From Ostreococcus lucimarinus CCE9901 (Eukaryota > Chlorophyta > Mamiellophyceae > Mamiellales > Bathycoccaceae), in contig NC_009357.1 of NCBI RefSeq assembly GCF_000092065.1, positions 310,001 to 374,000 on the forward strand: DNA of 64,000 bases, read 5' to 3'. Within the stretch, counting starts at the first letter, position 1, and every line of letters starts with the position of its first letter. A program made the position numbers and the translations under genes. The notes beneath the pieces were generated by a model, which was not told where the DNA came from, did not search any database, and worked only from the letters and a program-made list of their open reading frames with translations. Of this stretch, positions 28,451 to 36,895 are shown piece by piece.

Positions 28451-28670
28451 GGGGATGGCCGAGAATCTATGACGTGACAGTGACGACCGGTCAGTTGTCC
28501 GAACTTCCTGCTCGTTCCCGCGCCGCGCGAGCACACGCGAGTCGCACACTCACCGAACTCGGGACCTCCTCGACGTCTGCGGACGTGTCGTGTTTTGATG
28601 TCGTATCGCATCGTTTCGCGACTCGTTCGGTGGGCCCAAACGAGGAATCATACCACTAGACCACCATCCC
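28451..28670 (-). tRNA. tRNA-Pro(UGG) with two introns, one in the T loop
   Basis: Read on the minus strand, three exon pieces (28670-28635, 28573-28554, 28466-28451) join to a 72-nt proline tRNA. Acceptor stem GGGATGG/CCATCCC pairs in all 7 positions; D arm is GTCTAGTGGTATGAT; anticodon stem CCTCG/CGAGG; loop TTTGGGT with anticodon TGG; variable AGGTC; T stem CCGAG/CTCGG with loop TTCGATT; discriminator C, as in eukaryotic tRNA-Pro. Intron 1 (28634-28574, 61 nt) is at the usual 37/38 site. UUUG before the 5' cut pairs with CAGA before the 3' cut, leaving 3-nt bulges. Intron 2 (28553-28467, 87 nt, or shifted by one base) lies in the T loop and splits the B box. A TATA-like CTATATCC lies ~33 bp upstream. 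It could be a decayed gene, but every stem is perfect. Confidence 0.9.
28467..28553 (-). other. Ectopic T-loop intron of tRNA-Pro with spliceosome-like signals
   Basis: 87 nt between G57 and A58 of the tRNA (one-base ambiguity). It begins GTGAGT, ends CATAG, and has CTGAC 23 nt before the end. These are the same signals seen in protein-gene introns of this window. No bulge-helix-bulge pairing could be drawn at its borders by hand, unlike intron 1. Confidence 0.75.
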
Positions 28671-28737
28671 GTAAAGAACGACCGTTAAGCCTATCAGTTG
28701 AGGATATAGAAATATTGGAAACACATTTGCATGGCGA

Positions 28738-29712
28738 ATGGTGGAAGTTATGGGTACTTCGGACGAAGTGTTCGTTCGGAAACTGCGTTCGTTCGCGTCG
28801 CGAACGCACCTCGAACTTCACATCGACGCGGCGATGCGAGGCGAAAACGCGGAGGAGGATTACATCGACGTCTACGCATCGTCTCGCGCCAGACGAGTCG
28901 CACGCCACGCGAAAGCGGCGTCGACGACGCTCGAGAGTCAACGACGCGAAAGGCATTTGCTCCTCGAGGCGGTGACGCAGCAAAAAGAGCTGTTGGATGT
29001 GGAACAGAAACGCGCGGACGACGCGGAGGATGAGCTGGAGAAAGTCACCGCCCAGGCGGACGCGTTGTCGAAGAAATTGGACGATTTGATGTCGACGTTC
29101 ATGTCGAGGAAACTGTTGGAGAGAACGTGCGAGACGCCGACGCCGTCGTCCTCCGTTGCGGCGACCTCGACACTGCAGCTTGAAAACGAGCGCTTGAAAA
29201 GAGAAATGTACGACATGGAGAAACGCCACGCGGCGGAAATTGCTGATCTTCGCGCTGATCTTCGTGCTGATAAGCCGAATGCGCTCACGGCGGAGGAACG
29301 AAGGCGATTGTTGACGGAAATCGCCGAGGCGCGGAAAGAGATTGCAGTCGCGAAAGAAGCGCGCGCGAAGGCGCTTTCGGAAGCCATCGACCTACGTACG
29401 AAATTAGAATCTTTAGGAGCGGCGGCGAGTGTGAACGGTGTGAGTGGCGCGAACAATGCTTTCACACCGGCGGCGAGTGTGAACGGTGTGAGTGGCGCGA
29501 ACAATGCTTCCACACCGCCTAAAACCCCCGAGTGGGCAAACATAGACTGGGACGCGGCGCACGCAGAGATGGATTCCATCAAGGCGGAGAAACAGCGCAT
29601 CACGCCAAAGTTAGATAGTGGGAAACTACCCTCATTAGAAGAAGAAATAGATTGGGAAGCCGCCTACTCGGATATCGACGCGACGCGTGCGCGACGGAAA
29701 ATATTATCATAA
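28738..29712 (+). CDS. Coiled-coil protein of unknown function
   Basis: 324 residues; ATG at 28738, or 28750 (MGTSDEVFVRKLRSFASRTHLEL). No family is recognised. The protein is mostly helical: residues ~60-120 (DVEQKRADDAEDELEKVTAQ) and ~140-230 (LQLENERLKREMYDMEKRHA) are heptad-rich coiled coils. A 16-residue tandem repeat AASVNGVSGANNAFTP follows, then two short similar blocks WANIDWDAAHAEMDSI and EIDWEAAYSDIDATRARRK, which look like an internal repeat or binding motif. It might be a Mamiellales-specific cytoskeletal or centriole-like protein, but nothing shows this. Its 5' region overlaps the upstream TATA-like promoter of the tRNA gene on the other strand. Confidence 0.7.
   Translation: MVEVMGTSDEVFVRKLRSFASRTHLELHIDAAMRGENAEEDYIDVYASSRARRVARHAKAASTTLESQRRERHLLLEAVTQQKELLDVEQKRADDAEDELEKVTAQADALSKKLDDLMSTFMSRKLLERTCETPTPSSSVAATSTLQLENERLKREMYDMEKRHAAEIADLRADLRADKPNALTAEERRRLLTEIAEARKEIAVAKEARAKALSEAIDLRTKLESLGAAASVNGVSGANNAFTPAASVNGVSGANNASTPPKTPEWANIDWDAAHAEMDSIKAEKQRITPKLDSGKLPSLEEEIDWEAAYSDIDATRARRKILS
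29422..29517 (+). repeat. 48-bp tandem duplication in the coiled-coil gene
   Basis: Two head-to-tail 48-bp copies (29422-29469, 29470-29517) differ at one base (TTC versus TCC). They keep the frame and encode AASVNGVSGANNAFTP twice. The near identity points to a recent duplication. Confidence 0.9.
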
Positions 29713-29724
29713 ATAAATGTGTAT

Positions 29725-30375
29725 CTACTCCATTTCGAGCGTGGTAAAGTACTTAAGCGCGTCGAACTTCTCACCCTTCGCTTCCTTGATCAATCGTTGC
29801 AACTCGCGCGGCTTCTTGATCTGACCTTGAATACCGATTTCGTCGTCTTCGCCCTTCGGCACGACCCAGAGTGGCCACGCGCTCGTGTATCCGGTGCAAA
29901 TCCCGTCTGGCTTGATCACATCTTCGTGCCCTTCGGCGTTTTGGTAGACTCCGTTCGGGAAGCATTCAACGTAATCGATGTACTCCATCGCTTCTTTTCC
30001 CAACAGTTCCTTTTGCTTGTTGCAGTTTTCGCACCAAAACGCCCCGTACAGACGCGCCCCCGCCTCCTTCAACTGCTTCGCGATGGCGATCGCTTCTTCA
30101 CTCGATTCCTTCTGGACAACGTACTTGGTGTACGGTACGGCGACCACTTTCTTGGCCTTTTCTTCTTCATCCGCGATCGCACCGAGCGGCACACCGAACG
30201 CGGACGCGAGTGCGGCGGTAGACAGTCCGAAGAGCGCCGCGCGACGGTCGAGGTGTTCGTCGTTCGCCGACGCCGACGCGCGAGTCGTCGTCGTCACGCG
30301 CGCGCGCGACGTGGAACGACGCGCATTGGTGCGCGCGTTGATCACCGGAACGTTCGAGCGAGCTGGAGCGAACAT
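29725..30375 (-). CDS. Thylakoid-lumen thioredoxin-like protein related to the VKOR/LTO1 C-terminal domain
   Basis: 216 residues from ATG 30375 (the longer frame begins with GTG). Residues 1-45 are a plastid transit peptide; a twin-Arg lumenal signal follows (LDRRAALFGLSTAALASAFG, ending AIADEEE). The mature domain has the redox site AFWCENCNKQKELLG (CENC), YVECFPNGVYQNAEGHEDVIKPDGIC with two more cysteines, and the cis-Pro region TSAWPLWVV. This is the thioredoxin-like domain that in LTO1 is fused to VKOR, here standing alone without membrane spans. Role in lumenal disulfide formation is inference. Only 12 bp separate its stop from that of the coiled-coil gene. Confidence 0.8.
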   Translation of the reverse strand: MFAPARSNVPVINARTNARRSTSRARVTTTTRASASANDEHLDRRAALFGLSTAALASAFGVPLGAIADEEEKAKKVVAVPYTKYVVQKESSEEAIAIAKQLKEAGARLYGAFWCENCNKQKELLGKEAMEYIDYVECFPNGVYQNAEGHEDVIKPDGICTGYTSAWPLWVVPKGEDDEIGIQGQIKKPRELQRLIKEAKGEKFDALKYFTTLEME

Positions 30376-30493
30376 GGACGATACGAGGGGCGCGTAAGAG
30401 TGGCGCGAGCGAGCGATCGGTTGTGGATATGTTGGAATCGGCGAGCGGCGGATGGTACAACGAAATGCTCTCTTCACACGAGTCACGGATCTA

Positions 30494-31198
30494 TCACGAT
30501 CCCATTTGCTCCGCTTGGAGCTTGTCTAAAATGCTCTGTACGCGATGCTTCATCACTGGCTGCCCGCGCTTGGTCTTCTTGCGCATGAGTTGCTTTTTGT
30601 CCTGACGCTTGACGCGTTGAGCTTTGAGCTCGGCGTCTCGTGCGGCTTTTTCTTCTAAAAATACTTTCCTCTGCGCCTCACGCTCGGCGCGCTCGACTTG
30701 GCCTTTCTCCCAAGCCTTTTTCAAATAATCAAATTTCTTCTTCTTCCCTTTCACCGTGAGCTGTTCCTCGGGCGCCTCGTCGTCTTCGGCGGCGGCGGCG
30801 CGCGTCTTCGCGTCTTCGTCCAAATCTTCGTCCTCATCGTCCCCTCTCTTCGCCCCTTTCGCCTCTCGGGCGAGGTCTGGGTTATCAATCGCCGCCAATC
30901 GTCGCTCGTACGCCTCTGGATCGAACCCTTCGTCCCGTTCTATCTTCTCCCCGAGCTTCTTTTGCAATCTCTCATACTTTGCCTTTTTCGCCGCCGCCTC
31001 GTCTCGCGACTGTTTGATTCGTGCCCGCTTGTCGTACGTCGACTTGCGGGCGTTGATGAAACGACCGATGGACAGCGCGCTGCGTCCATCGCGCTTCATC
31101 TCCGTCCGTCGCAAGGTTTTGTCCCCGCGTTTCGCATCGCGCGACGTCGACGCTAGAATTTCACCCATGCCCTCCGCGCGTCGCGGAGTGCGGCCCAT
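30494..31198 (-). CDS. Fyv7/CCDC59-like rRNA-processing protein
   Basis: 234 residues from ATG 31198 (a second ATG at 31168 starts MGEILAST). The protein is very basic and charged with coiled helices, an acidic middle (DDEDEDLDEDAKTR) and a C-terminus KKTKRGQPVMKHRVQSILDKL. That C-terminal motif, RGQP-x-M-K-x-R-x-x-x-LL, is what marks the Fyv7 family, which helps process 35S pre-rRNA. The rest is low complexity, so SYF2-type or other nuclear coiled-coil proteins cannot be wholly excluded. Confidence 0.6.
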   Translation of the reverse strand: MGRTPRRAEGMGEILASTSRDAKRGDKTLRRTEMKRDGRSALSIGRFINARKSTYDKRARIKQSRDEAAAKKAKYERLQKKLGEKIERDEGFDPEAYERRLAAIDNPDLAREAKGAKRGDDEDEDLDEDAKTRAAAAEDDEAPEEQLTVKGKKKKFDYLKKAWEKGQVERAEREAQRKVFLEEKAARDAELKAQRVKRQDKKQLMRKKTKRGQPVMKHRVQSILDKLQAEQMGS

Positions 31199-31251
31199 TC
31201 GTCGACGCGACTCGTCGCGACGGCGCGCGCGTCGCGAGCGCGGAGGGCGCG

Positions 31252-31989
31252 ATGGAGCTCCCGGCGTCGATAAATAAGTTTATCGAGCGCGCGCGGGGCG
31301 TCGTCGATGGGGCGTCGAACGCGCGCGCGGCGCTGGATGAGCGGATAGATCGAACGAGCTCGGACGCCGCGTTCGCGGTGGCGAAGACGATCGAGACGAC
31401 GAGGGAGCGGGTGAACGATATCACCGATACCGCGGTCGCGCACGCTGAGGCGTTGGCCGAGCACGCGCGGGAGAGCGAGGATGAGTTCTTTAAGATGGCG
31501 AGCAAGCGCGTGGTGGAGACGGTGCGGGAGAACCCAGCGAGCGCGACCGCGGGTGCGCTGACGTTTCTCGCGCTCGCGCTTCCGGGACCGAGAGCGTTGC
31601 TGTGGCGATCGACGCTCGGGAGATTGCAAAGCGAGGAGGCACTCTTCAACGCGTGCGTGCGTAGGAGCGAAACGCTGGCGCTCGACGCTGAAGCGGCGAG
31701 CGGGGAGATTCAGCGCTTGACGGAAGCTGCGAGTGCCGCGGAGGTTGAGATGAAGCGTGGGGCGGCAAATTTGAAATCGGCTGCCCGAGAGCTTCGTGCG
31801 ATGGAGTCGAGGACGTACGGTATGGATAAGAAGGCGACGACACTCTTGAACGACTTGCGCGTCTTGCCGAGCAAGGAGGCGGTGGCGCTCCAAGAACAGG
31901 TGGCCTCGACGGTCGATAAGGTGGCGGCCCATCGCAACGTCGCCCTGTCCACGCTTAAGCGTATTTTCAAGAGCGGTATCGAGGTGTAA
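31252..31989 (+). CDS. RHIP1-like protein (RGS1-HXK1-interacting protein family)
   Basis: 245 residues. An amphipathic N-terminal helix region (about 1-90) precedes one hydrophobic segment NPASATAGALTFLALALPGPRALLW (about 100-120). It continues with a long helix containing SEEALFNACVRRSETLALDAEAASG and LLNDLRVLPSKEAVALQEQVAS. The order of TM, coiled helix and the LRELPSREA-like motif agrees with plant RHIP1, described as a partner of RGS1 and hexokinase1 in glucose signalling. Whether that role holds in algae is unknown. Divergent from the Fyv7-like gene (53 bp). Confidence 0.6.
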   Translation: MELPASINKFIERARGVVDGASNARAALDERIDRTSSDAAFAVAKTIETTRERVNDITDTAVAHAEALAEHARESEDEFFKMASKRVVETVRENPASATAGALTFLALALPGPRALLWRSTLGRLQSEEALFNACVRRSETLALDAEAASGEIQRLTEAASAAEVEMKRGAANLKSAARELRAMESRTYGMDKKATTLLNDLRVLPSKEAVALQEQVASTVDKVAAHRNVALSTLKRIFKSGIEV

Positions 31990-32379
31990 ATCTCCTCGAA
32001 CGTCTTCGTAGTCCAGCGCATTAGATGTGTAAGTAGCAGCACCCGCGGCGAAGCCTTCTCCTCTCGCGACGTTCGCGGGAGTGCCTCCGCGAACGAAACG
32101 CCCTCTCGTCGCTCTCGCGAGCGATCGAGCGCACGTCAAGACTTCACACGAGCTCGCGCGACGCGTAATTCCGACTCTCGCGAATCGACGGACCGAACGG
32201 GGGGGGAGGCGAAGTCTTTCGTTCGCACTGGAGAAATGTAAAAGATTGTGAGAAACGTGGCGAGGAGGGCCCTGTTTTAACTGCGATCGCGTCCGATCGG
32301 TTCGCGTGTTTCGGGCTTACGGTTCCGAAACACTGAAAAAAGCTGAAATCCGCGTCAGAGTTCGTTGCGCGTCATCGGT
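31990..32379. other. Intergenic stretch before the PsbP-like gene
   Basis: 390 bp with a G-run (about eight G) near 32200 and a run of A near 32335. On the minus strand a long open frame without ATG crosses 31990-32200 and reads plausibly (ending NALDYEDVRGDL), but it lacks a start or splice evidence. No RNA gene seen. Confidence 0.3.
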
Positions 32380-33036
32380 ATGAGAGCGTCGTGTTCGGCG
32401 TCAGGAGTTCGAGCCCCCAGCGCGTCGACGGCGGCGAAGCGCAAGCACGCTACCCCCTCAGCGAATCGTCGCGATTTCCTCGCTTTCGTCGCTTTTCTTT
32501 CGTCCTCCTCGGCGCCTGCGTCGCGAGCGCAATTCTACAAGCGAAGCTTTCGCGAGCGATTCGAGACGTCCATCTCTTCCGCCACGCACGATTATTCCTT
32601 CGAGTATCCGGAGGATTGGAGCGCGGATATCGTGTCGTTAAATGATGGCAAACTCTACGGCGTCGATACTCGCTATAAGTCGGACACAGGGAACGGTCAG
32701 CTCGCCGTGAGTGTTTTGCCTTTCGTCGGGGCGGACGGTATCAAAGACGCCGGGACGCCGGAGGATGTTTTGCAAAGATTTGAAGAGCTCATCGGTGCCT
32801 ACTGGGAACAAAATGGTTTTGGACAACCAGGACGAACGCCATCGTCAACGTCTGTGTCGACGAAAAACGGTGTCGATTATTATCTATACGAACTCGTGTC
32901 GCCGCACAACTTGATTTCCGCGTGCATCGTCGAAGGTGAACTGTATCTCATGGTCGCCTCTTGCGGCGCTCGGTCTTGGAAGAGCGCCGAAGGCGATCTA
33001 CGATCAATCGTTGATTCGTTCAAGGTGCCACCATAG
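32380..33036 (+). CDS. PsbP-domain protein of the thylakoid lumen
   Basis: 218 residues from ATG 32380. Transit peptide about 1-35, then a twin-Arg lumenal signal (NRRDFLAFVAFLSSSSAPASRA). The mature part is a PsbP fold: YSFEYPEDWSADIVSLNDG, GQLAVSVLPFVG, GTPEDVLQRFEELIG, VDYYLYELVSP and LYLMVASCGARSWKSAEGDLRSIVDSF. It is a PPD-type paralogue rather than PsbP itself, because the N-terminal part of mature PsbP is missing. PPD proteins support photosystem or NDH assembly; the subtype cannot be set. Confidence 0.85.
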   Translation: MRASCSASGVRAPSASTAAKRKHATPSANRRDFLAFVAFLSSSSAPASRAQFYKRSFRERFETSISSATHDYSFEYPEDWSADIVSLNDGKLYGVDTRYKSDTGNGQLAVSVLPFVGADGIKDAGTPEDVLQRFEELIGAYWEQNGFGQPGRTPSSTSVSTKNGVDYYLYELVSPHNLISACIVEGELYLMVASCGARSWKSAEGDLRSIVDSFKVPP

Positions 33037-33103
33037 CCTTAGCGTTCGTTGTATTACAAAATTCTCATTTCCAACAAGATTTCGTCGGTGTCATTTCATG
33101 CAT

Positions 33104-36100
33104 TCATTTCCAAGTGTTTGGAAATTGTTGCGTTCGCGATGATGATATTCTCGTGAATCGGTGCTGCGTTAAGTCTCTGTTCGAATCGAAACAATCAAGC
33201 GTCGAGTTTCTTCGCCCACGCTCGGGAGGCGCGGGCATTCGGTAAGACTCGAGCATTTGATTGAATTCCTCAAGTGACGGTTCAGGTTGCTGCCGATGCT
33301 TCTCCAGAATCATGTTTGCGCTCGTCGAGGGTCCGTCGCTCGTCCGGGTCGGTTGCCAGAGTCGACCACCGCCGACAGCGCCAACATTGACAGGGGGCGC
33401 TCTTCGTGGTGACGCCGCTGGCGGTGATCGTAAGAGTGATCGCGGCGCCGACGTGGGAGACGTCTTGAAGTCCACGATTGGAGACGGCGTATCGATATTG
33501 CGCCGATGCAAAGATTGGTAATAATGCGGAGTCGCGGTGTTTGTCGGCGAATCTAAAGACAAAGATTCGAGCTCCCATTCGTCGAGTCGTGGTCGCTTCG
33601 AAATGGGCGAGTAAAACTCTGTGATTGGACGTTCCGTGAAGACTTGCCTTCGTTCTTGCGCAGCTCCGCCGCGGGGCGAATACGGCGGTGGTACATCCTT
33701 CGCCGGCTCTTCGGCACCGAAGACATCGAGTGGGCATCCAAGGTATCCATCGCGTTGCAAGTACGCCTTAGTATTCGAAGACAGATTACCAATGCGTTGG
33801 AGTTCATCGCAAACGAATTCATCCGCCAATAGAGCGCATGCGGAGATTGGATTGAGCAAAGGAAACATATCACACAACTCCATTTCTTCAATCGTTCGGC
33901 TCTCTGGCATTGGCGCAGAAAATTCTGAGAAACGACCATCTTGTGGCTGCAGAATCTCATGTAGCATCGACGCGGTTTCATCTTCGAGACTGTACCTGAG
34001 ATCGATGGAAAAATGCATGTGCGCGGCGTCTGAATGGATTCTTCGATCAAGCGTTTGCGCAATGTTTAAAAAGTCCAAATCACCCTCAAAGACCATCGTT
34101 CCTGACACAAACGAGTGCGCCATAGCAACCATCAAATCTTCCACCAACGAAAAAAGTTCAATTTGTGTCGGTAACCCTTCAACAAAATATTCTGGCACGA
34201 TCAATATCACTGCGTGAACTTGCTTGCCGACGGTGAAGCATGCGTCAACGTCGATCCCAAACTCTCGCAAAATCACGTCGCACCCGTCGTCGAGTAAGTT
34301 TCGCTCAACTTGACCAAATAGTTGCTCTCGTACCTTGATAATCTGTCTAGCGACGTTGAGCACGACGACGTGCCTCGGAACGCCATCGAATTGTACAGGA
34401 GGCGATACATTGGGATCTTCGTCGCGCACGACGCTTGCAGCATGTTGATTATTCTCCACGTACGGTGAATGACGCAACGCCGATGACGCAGGCTCTGGAT
34501 CTTCACTAGGTATAGAGACACCCCGTTTCATGGCGAGCACTCTCACAAAGCGATTTGCAGCGTGGCGCGAAGAACCAAGCAGATGAAGATCTTGAAGCGC
34601 ATTCGGCGACGGAGCGTAATAAACGCACGTCGAAAATAGCTCCAATGGAAATGCCTCATGAGCAATATGAGCCTCGAGAGCGATTAAAACTTGTACATTG
34701 GCCGTCGCGAGCGTAACCGCGCGAGCGAAATCCTCAACATCGTCTTCGTGTAGATTTTTAAACTCTTGCTTACCATCAAACTGAACTGCTTTTGTACCAA
34801 GCTTACTGATAAATCGCACGATGGAGAGTATACCCATCGCGTCGGGAAAGATAATGAGCATTTTCGATTGAGTCACTATGAGATCTGCGATGTACGCTCT
34901 GATCATTCTCAACTTGGGATGATCGTCAAACTCGCCGCGCTCCACGGCAACGTCGTTGTTTTCGACGAGGCTCTTGATGTCTGATAAATCTTGTTCATCC
35001 TTAGCGTAACTCCGCATCAAAATGTGCGCTTGATGAATTCCATACACATGAATTAAATTCGCCGCACTTTGACAGCACAGCAAGTTCTTCAAATGTCGAT
35101 TGATTGACGACGACTCATTCGCAAAGTGTTTCATTGCGTGCGCGAGCTCCGTAGATTCGCCGACTTGAAATCGGGGAATAGCTCGCTGAATATCCAGAGG
35201 TAAAATTTGCGATATGTAACCATAACGTTCCGCGAGCACTTTGATCACATATGTGTGTTCTGGATCAAGGTCAAGCTCGACGAAATCGATCAAGCACGCA
35301 TCCTTGTGTTTCTCAATCTTCGAAAGAGACAGCGATTCACTCAGCGTCGGTGGCTTTGGAATGGCTTCAGGCGCTGACTTTGGCGGTTCTTTCGTCGTTC
35401 GTGGTTCATCGTTCTTATCCATCATGTCGTCCCAAGTCCAATCGAGATCATCATTATCCATCTCGGCTTCGCGAAATAAAGTTGCCGCCGCGGTGTGCTC
35501 TTCTTCTTGAAATCGCGCCAACGTATCGAGGGCGTTTGGGATAGCAACTTTCCATTCGGATAACGCGGGCGCGCGGTCTTTTACTGCTTGCACACTCGCA
35601 ATCACGTCTCGCATTGCGCGATCCGTACGAACATTCGCATCTTCTTCTTCTTCTTCATCGATCTTCGGTACAATCATTGGTTTGGTGACGAATCGGTCGT
35701 CGACGTTTAGAAGCTTCTTTGTCATTTGCGCTTTGGCTTTGGACGAGAAATCATTCGACACCGCGAGGGTGTGCTCTTCCACAGGCGTCGTTAAAGTCTT
35801 CAACTTTGAGTCCAGAGCAATATCCATCGAATCTGGATCCACGTTCTCCATGAACCTTGGCGCGGTGTCTTCACAAATCAACGGAGCGATCTTCGTCGGC
35901 ACGGCTTGGAAAGGGTCTTTCGTCGACGGCTCGGGGATCCTTCCTTGAAACAGGAGATTCTTTAAGTACTCCTTGCATGAACTATCAATCTTTATCTCAT
36001 TTTCCCACGGCAGCACTTTGATCTTTTTCGCCATCGAGAGCAAGAACGTGATCGGAGACGCGAGAAGAGAAGGCTCGTCCATCGCAAACGAAGTCTCGAG

Positions 36101-36811
36101 TGGGCGCGGAAACAAACTCATGAAATCCTTCAACTTACCAACCTTCGTCGTCGACTCAAACTCTTTCGAACCTTCGCTCTCTCGCTCAACGTCGTATCTC
36201 TTCTGCAAGTCATTCTCAACGCAATCCAGCGCCTCCAGGGCGTCTTCGTTCAATCGAAACAAACAGCTCTCCGAATTTGTCGAGAAACTCGCCTCGCGAA
36301 TCGCTCTTCGCAGCGCTCTTCGCGTCTCGTCTTCATCGACGATCACGGGCGTCTCCATCCTCTCCATCCACCGCGAATCCATCGCTACTACCAATGACTT
36401 ATCGATGCCACCGCGCTTCTTCCCATGATCGACCGATATCTTCACCGGACGCGAAGCCACCGCGCCGAACGCCATCGCTCTCTCGTCTCTCGTCTCGCGA
36501 CCCGTCTCCACCCAATCCATCGTCTCCACGCACTTCTCCACCGGCACGGCGGCGATGATGTCCATCGCCGTCAGCGACGCGCACCGCACTTTCGTCCTCC
36601 CCCCCCCCGTGGCGACGTCATCGAGCGTCACCGACCCACCGCTCGTCTCCGACGTCGCCTCGTTCTCGTCCTCCCCCGCCGTCGTCGCGTCGCCTTCGAT
36701 CGCCCTCGCCTTCGCCTCCCACTTCCCACCCCCGTCCTCGCTCGGTTTCGCCCCGATGTGCGTCATCGCGTCTCGTTTCAAATCATCCCTTCGCGTCGAC
36801 GCGTACCGCAT
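33104..36811 (-). CDS. Large XPF-like protein, SHOC1/ZIP2-like meiotic factor (tentative)
   Basis: About 1235 residues from ATG 36811; a later ATG at 36766 (MTHIGAKPSEDG) is also possible, and upstream frame over the promoter repeats is not credible. The N-terminal half is low in known motifs. Residues ~560-800 look like a degenerate helicase/XPF scaffold (KMLIIFPDAMGILSIVRFISK, VQVLIALEAHIAHEAFPL). Then come a nuclease-like core without the ERKxxxD motif and a helix-hairpin-helix region with MFPLLNPISACALLADEF, which resembles the FPLLNPLxA motif of SHOC1. The tail is disordered and Pro/Ser-rich. SHOC1 binds branched DNA with PTD/SPO16 in class I crossovers. The similarity is recalled, not aligned, so this is tentative. 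Confidence 0.5.
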   Translation of the reverse strand: MRYASTRRDDLKRDAMTHIGAKPSEDGGGKWEAKARAIEGDATTAGEDENEATSETSGGSVTLDDVATGGGRTKVRCASLTAMDIIAAVPVEKCVETMDWVETGRETRDERAMAFGAVASRPVKISVDHGKKRGGIDKSLVVAMDSRWMERMETPVIVDEDETRRALRRAIREASFSTNSESCLFRLNEDALEALDCVENDLQKRYDVERESEGSKEFESTTKVGKLKDFMSLFPRPLETSFAMDEPSLLASPITFLLSMAKKIKVLPWENEIKIDSSCKEYLKNLLFQGRIPEPSTKDPFQAVPTKIAPLICEDTAPRFMENVDPDSMDIALDSKLKTLTTPVEEHTLAVSNDFSSKAKAQMTKKLLNVDDRFVTKPMIVPKIDEEEEEDANVRTDRAMRDVIASVQAVKDRAPALSEWKVAIPNALDTLARFQEEEHTAAATLFREAEMDNDDLDWTWDDMMDKNDEPRTTKEPPKSAPEAIPKPPTLSESLSLSKIEKHKDACLIDFVELDLDPEHTYVIKVLAERYGYISQILPLDIQRAIPRFQVGESTELAHAMKHFANESSSINRHLKNLLCCQSAANLIHVYGIHQAHILMRSYAKDEQDLSDIKSLVENNDVAVERGEFDDHPKLRMIRAYIADLIVTQSKMLIIFPDAMGILSIVRFISKLGTKAVQFDGKQEFKNLHEDDVEDFARAVTLATANVQVLIALEAHIAHEAFPLELFSTCVYYAPSPNALQDLHLLGSSRHAANRFVRVLAMKRGVSIPSEDPEPASSALRHSPYVENNQHAASVVRDEDPNVSPPVQFDGVPRHVVVLNVARQIIKVREQLFGQVERNLLDDGCDVILREFGIDVDACFTVGKQVHAVILIVPEYFVEGLPTQIELFSLVEDLMVAMAHSFVSGTMVFEGDLDFLNIAQTLDRRIHSDAAHMHFSIDLRYSLEDETASMLHEILQPQDGRFSEFSAPMPESRTIEEMELCDMFPLLNPISACALLADEFVCDELQRIGNLSSNTKAYLQRDGYLGCPLDVFGAEEPAKDVPPPYSPRGGAAQERRQVFTERPITEFYSPISKRPRLDEWELESLSLDSPTNTATPHYYQSLHRRNIDTPSPIVDFKTSPTSAPRSLLRSPPAASPRRAPPVNVGAVGGGRLWQPTRTSDGPSTSANMILEKHRQQPEPSLEEFNQMLESYRMPAPPERGRRNSTLDCFDSNRDLTQHRFTRISSSRTQQFPNTWK

Positions 36812-36895
36812 CCTCGTCCGTCGCGCCGTCGTCGCGGTGTGGCCGTCCAGCCGTCGCCCGTCCGTCCGTCTCGTCCCGTCTCGGGACGCGAATCG

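Noticed and set aside
31990-32200. Minus-strand open frame reading ...GGTPANVARGEGFAAGA...NALDYEDVRGDL
   Set aside because: It has no ATG, no clear splice acceptor and continues antisense through the RHIP1-like gene; long open frames are common in this CG-rich DNA.
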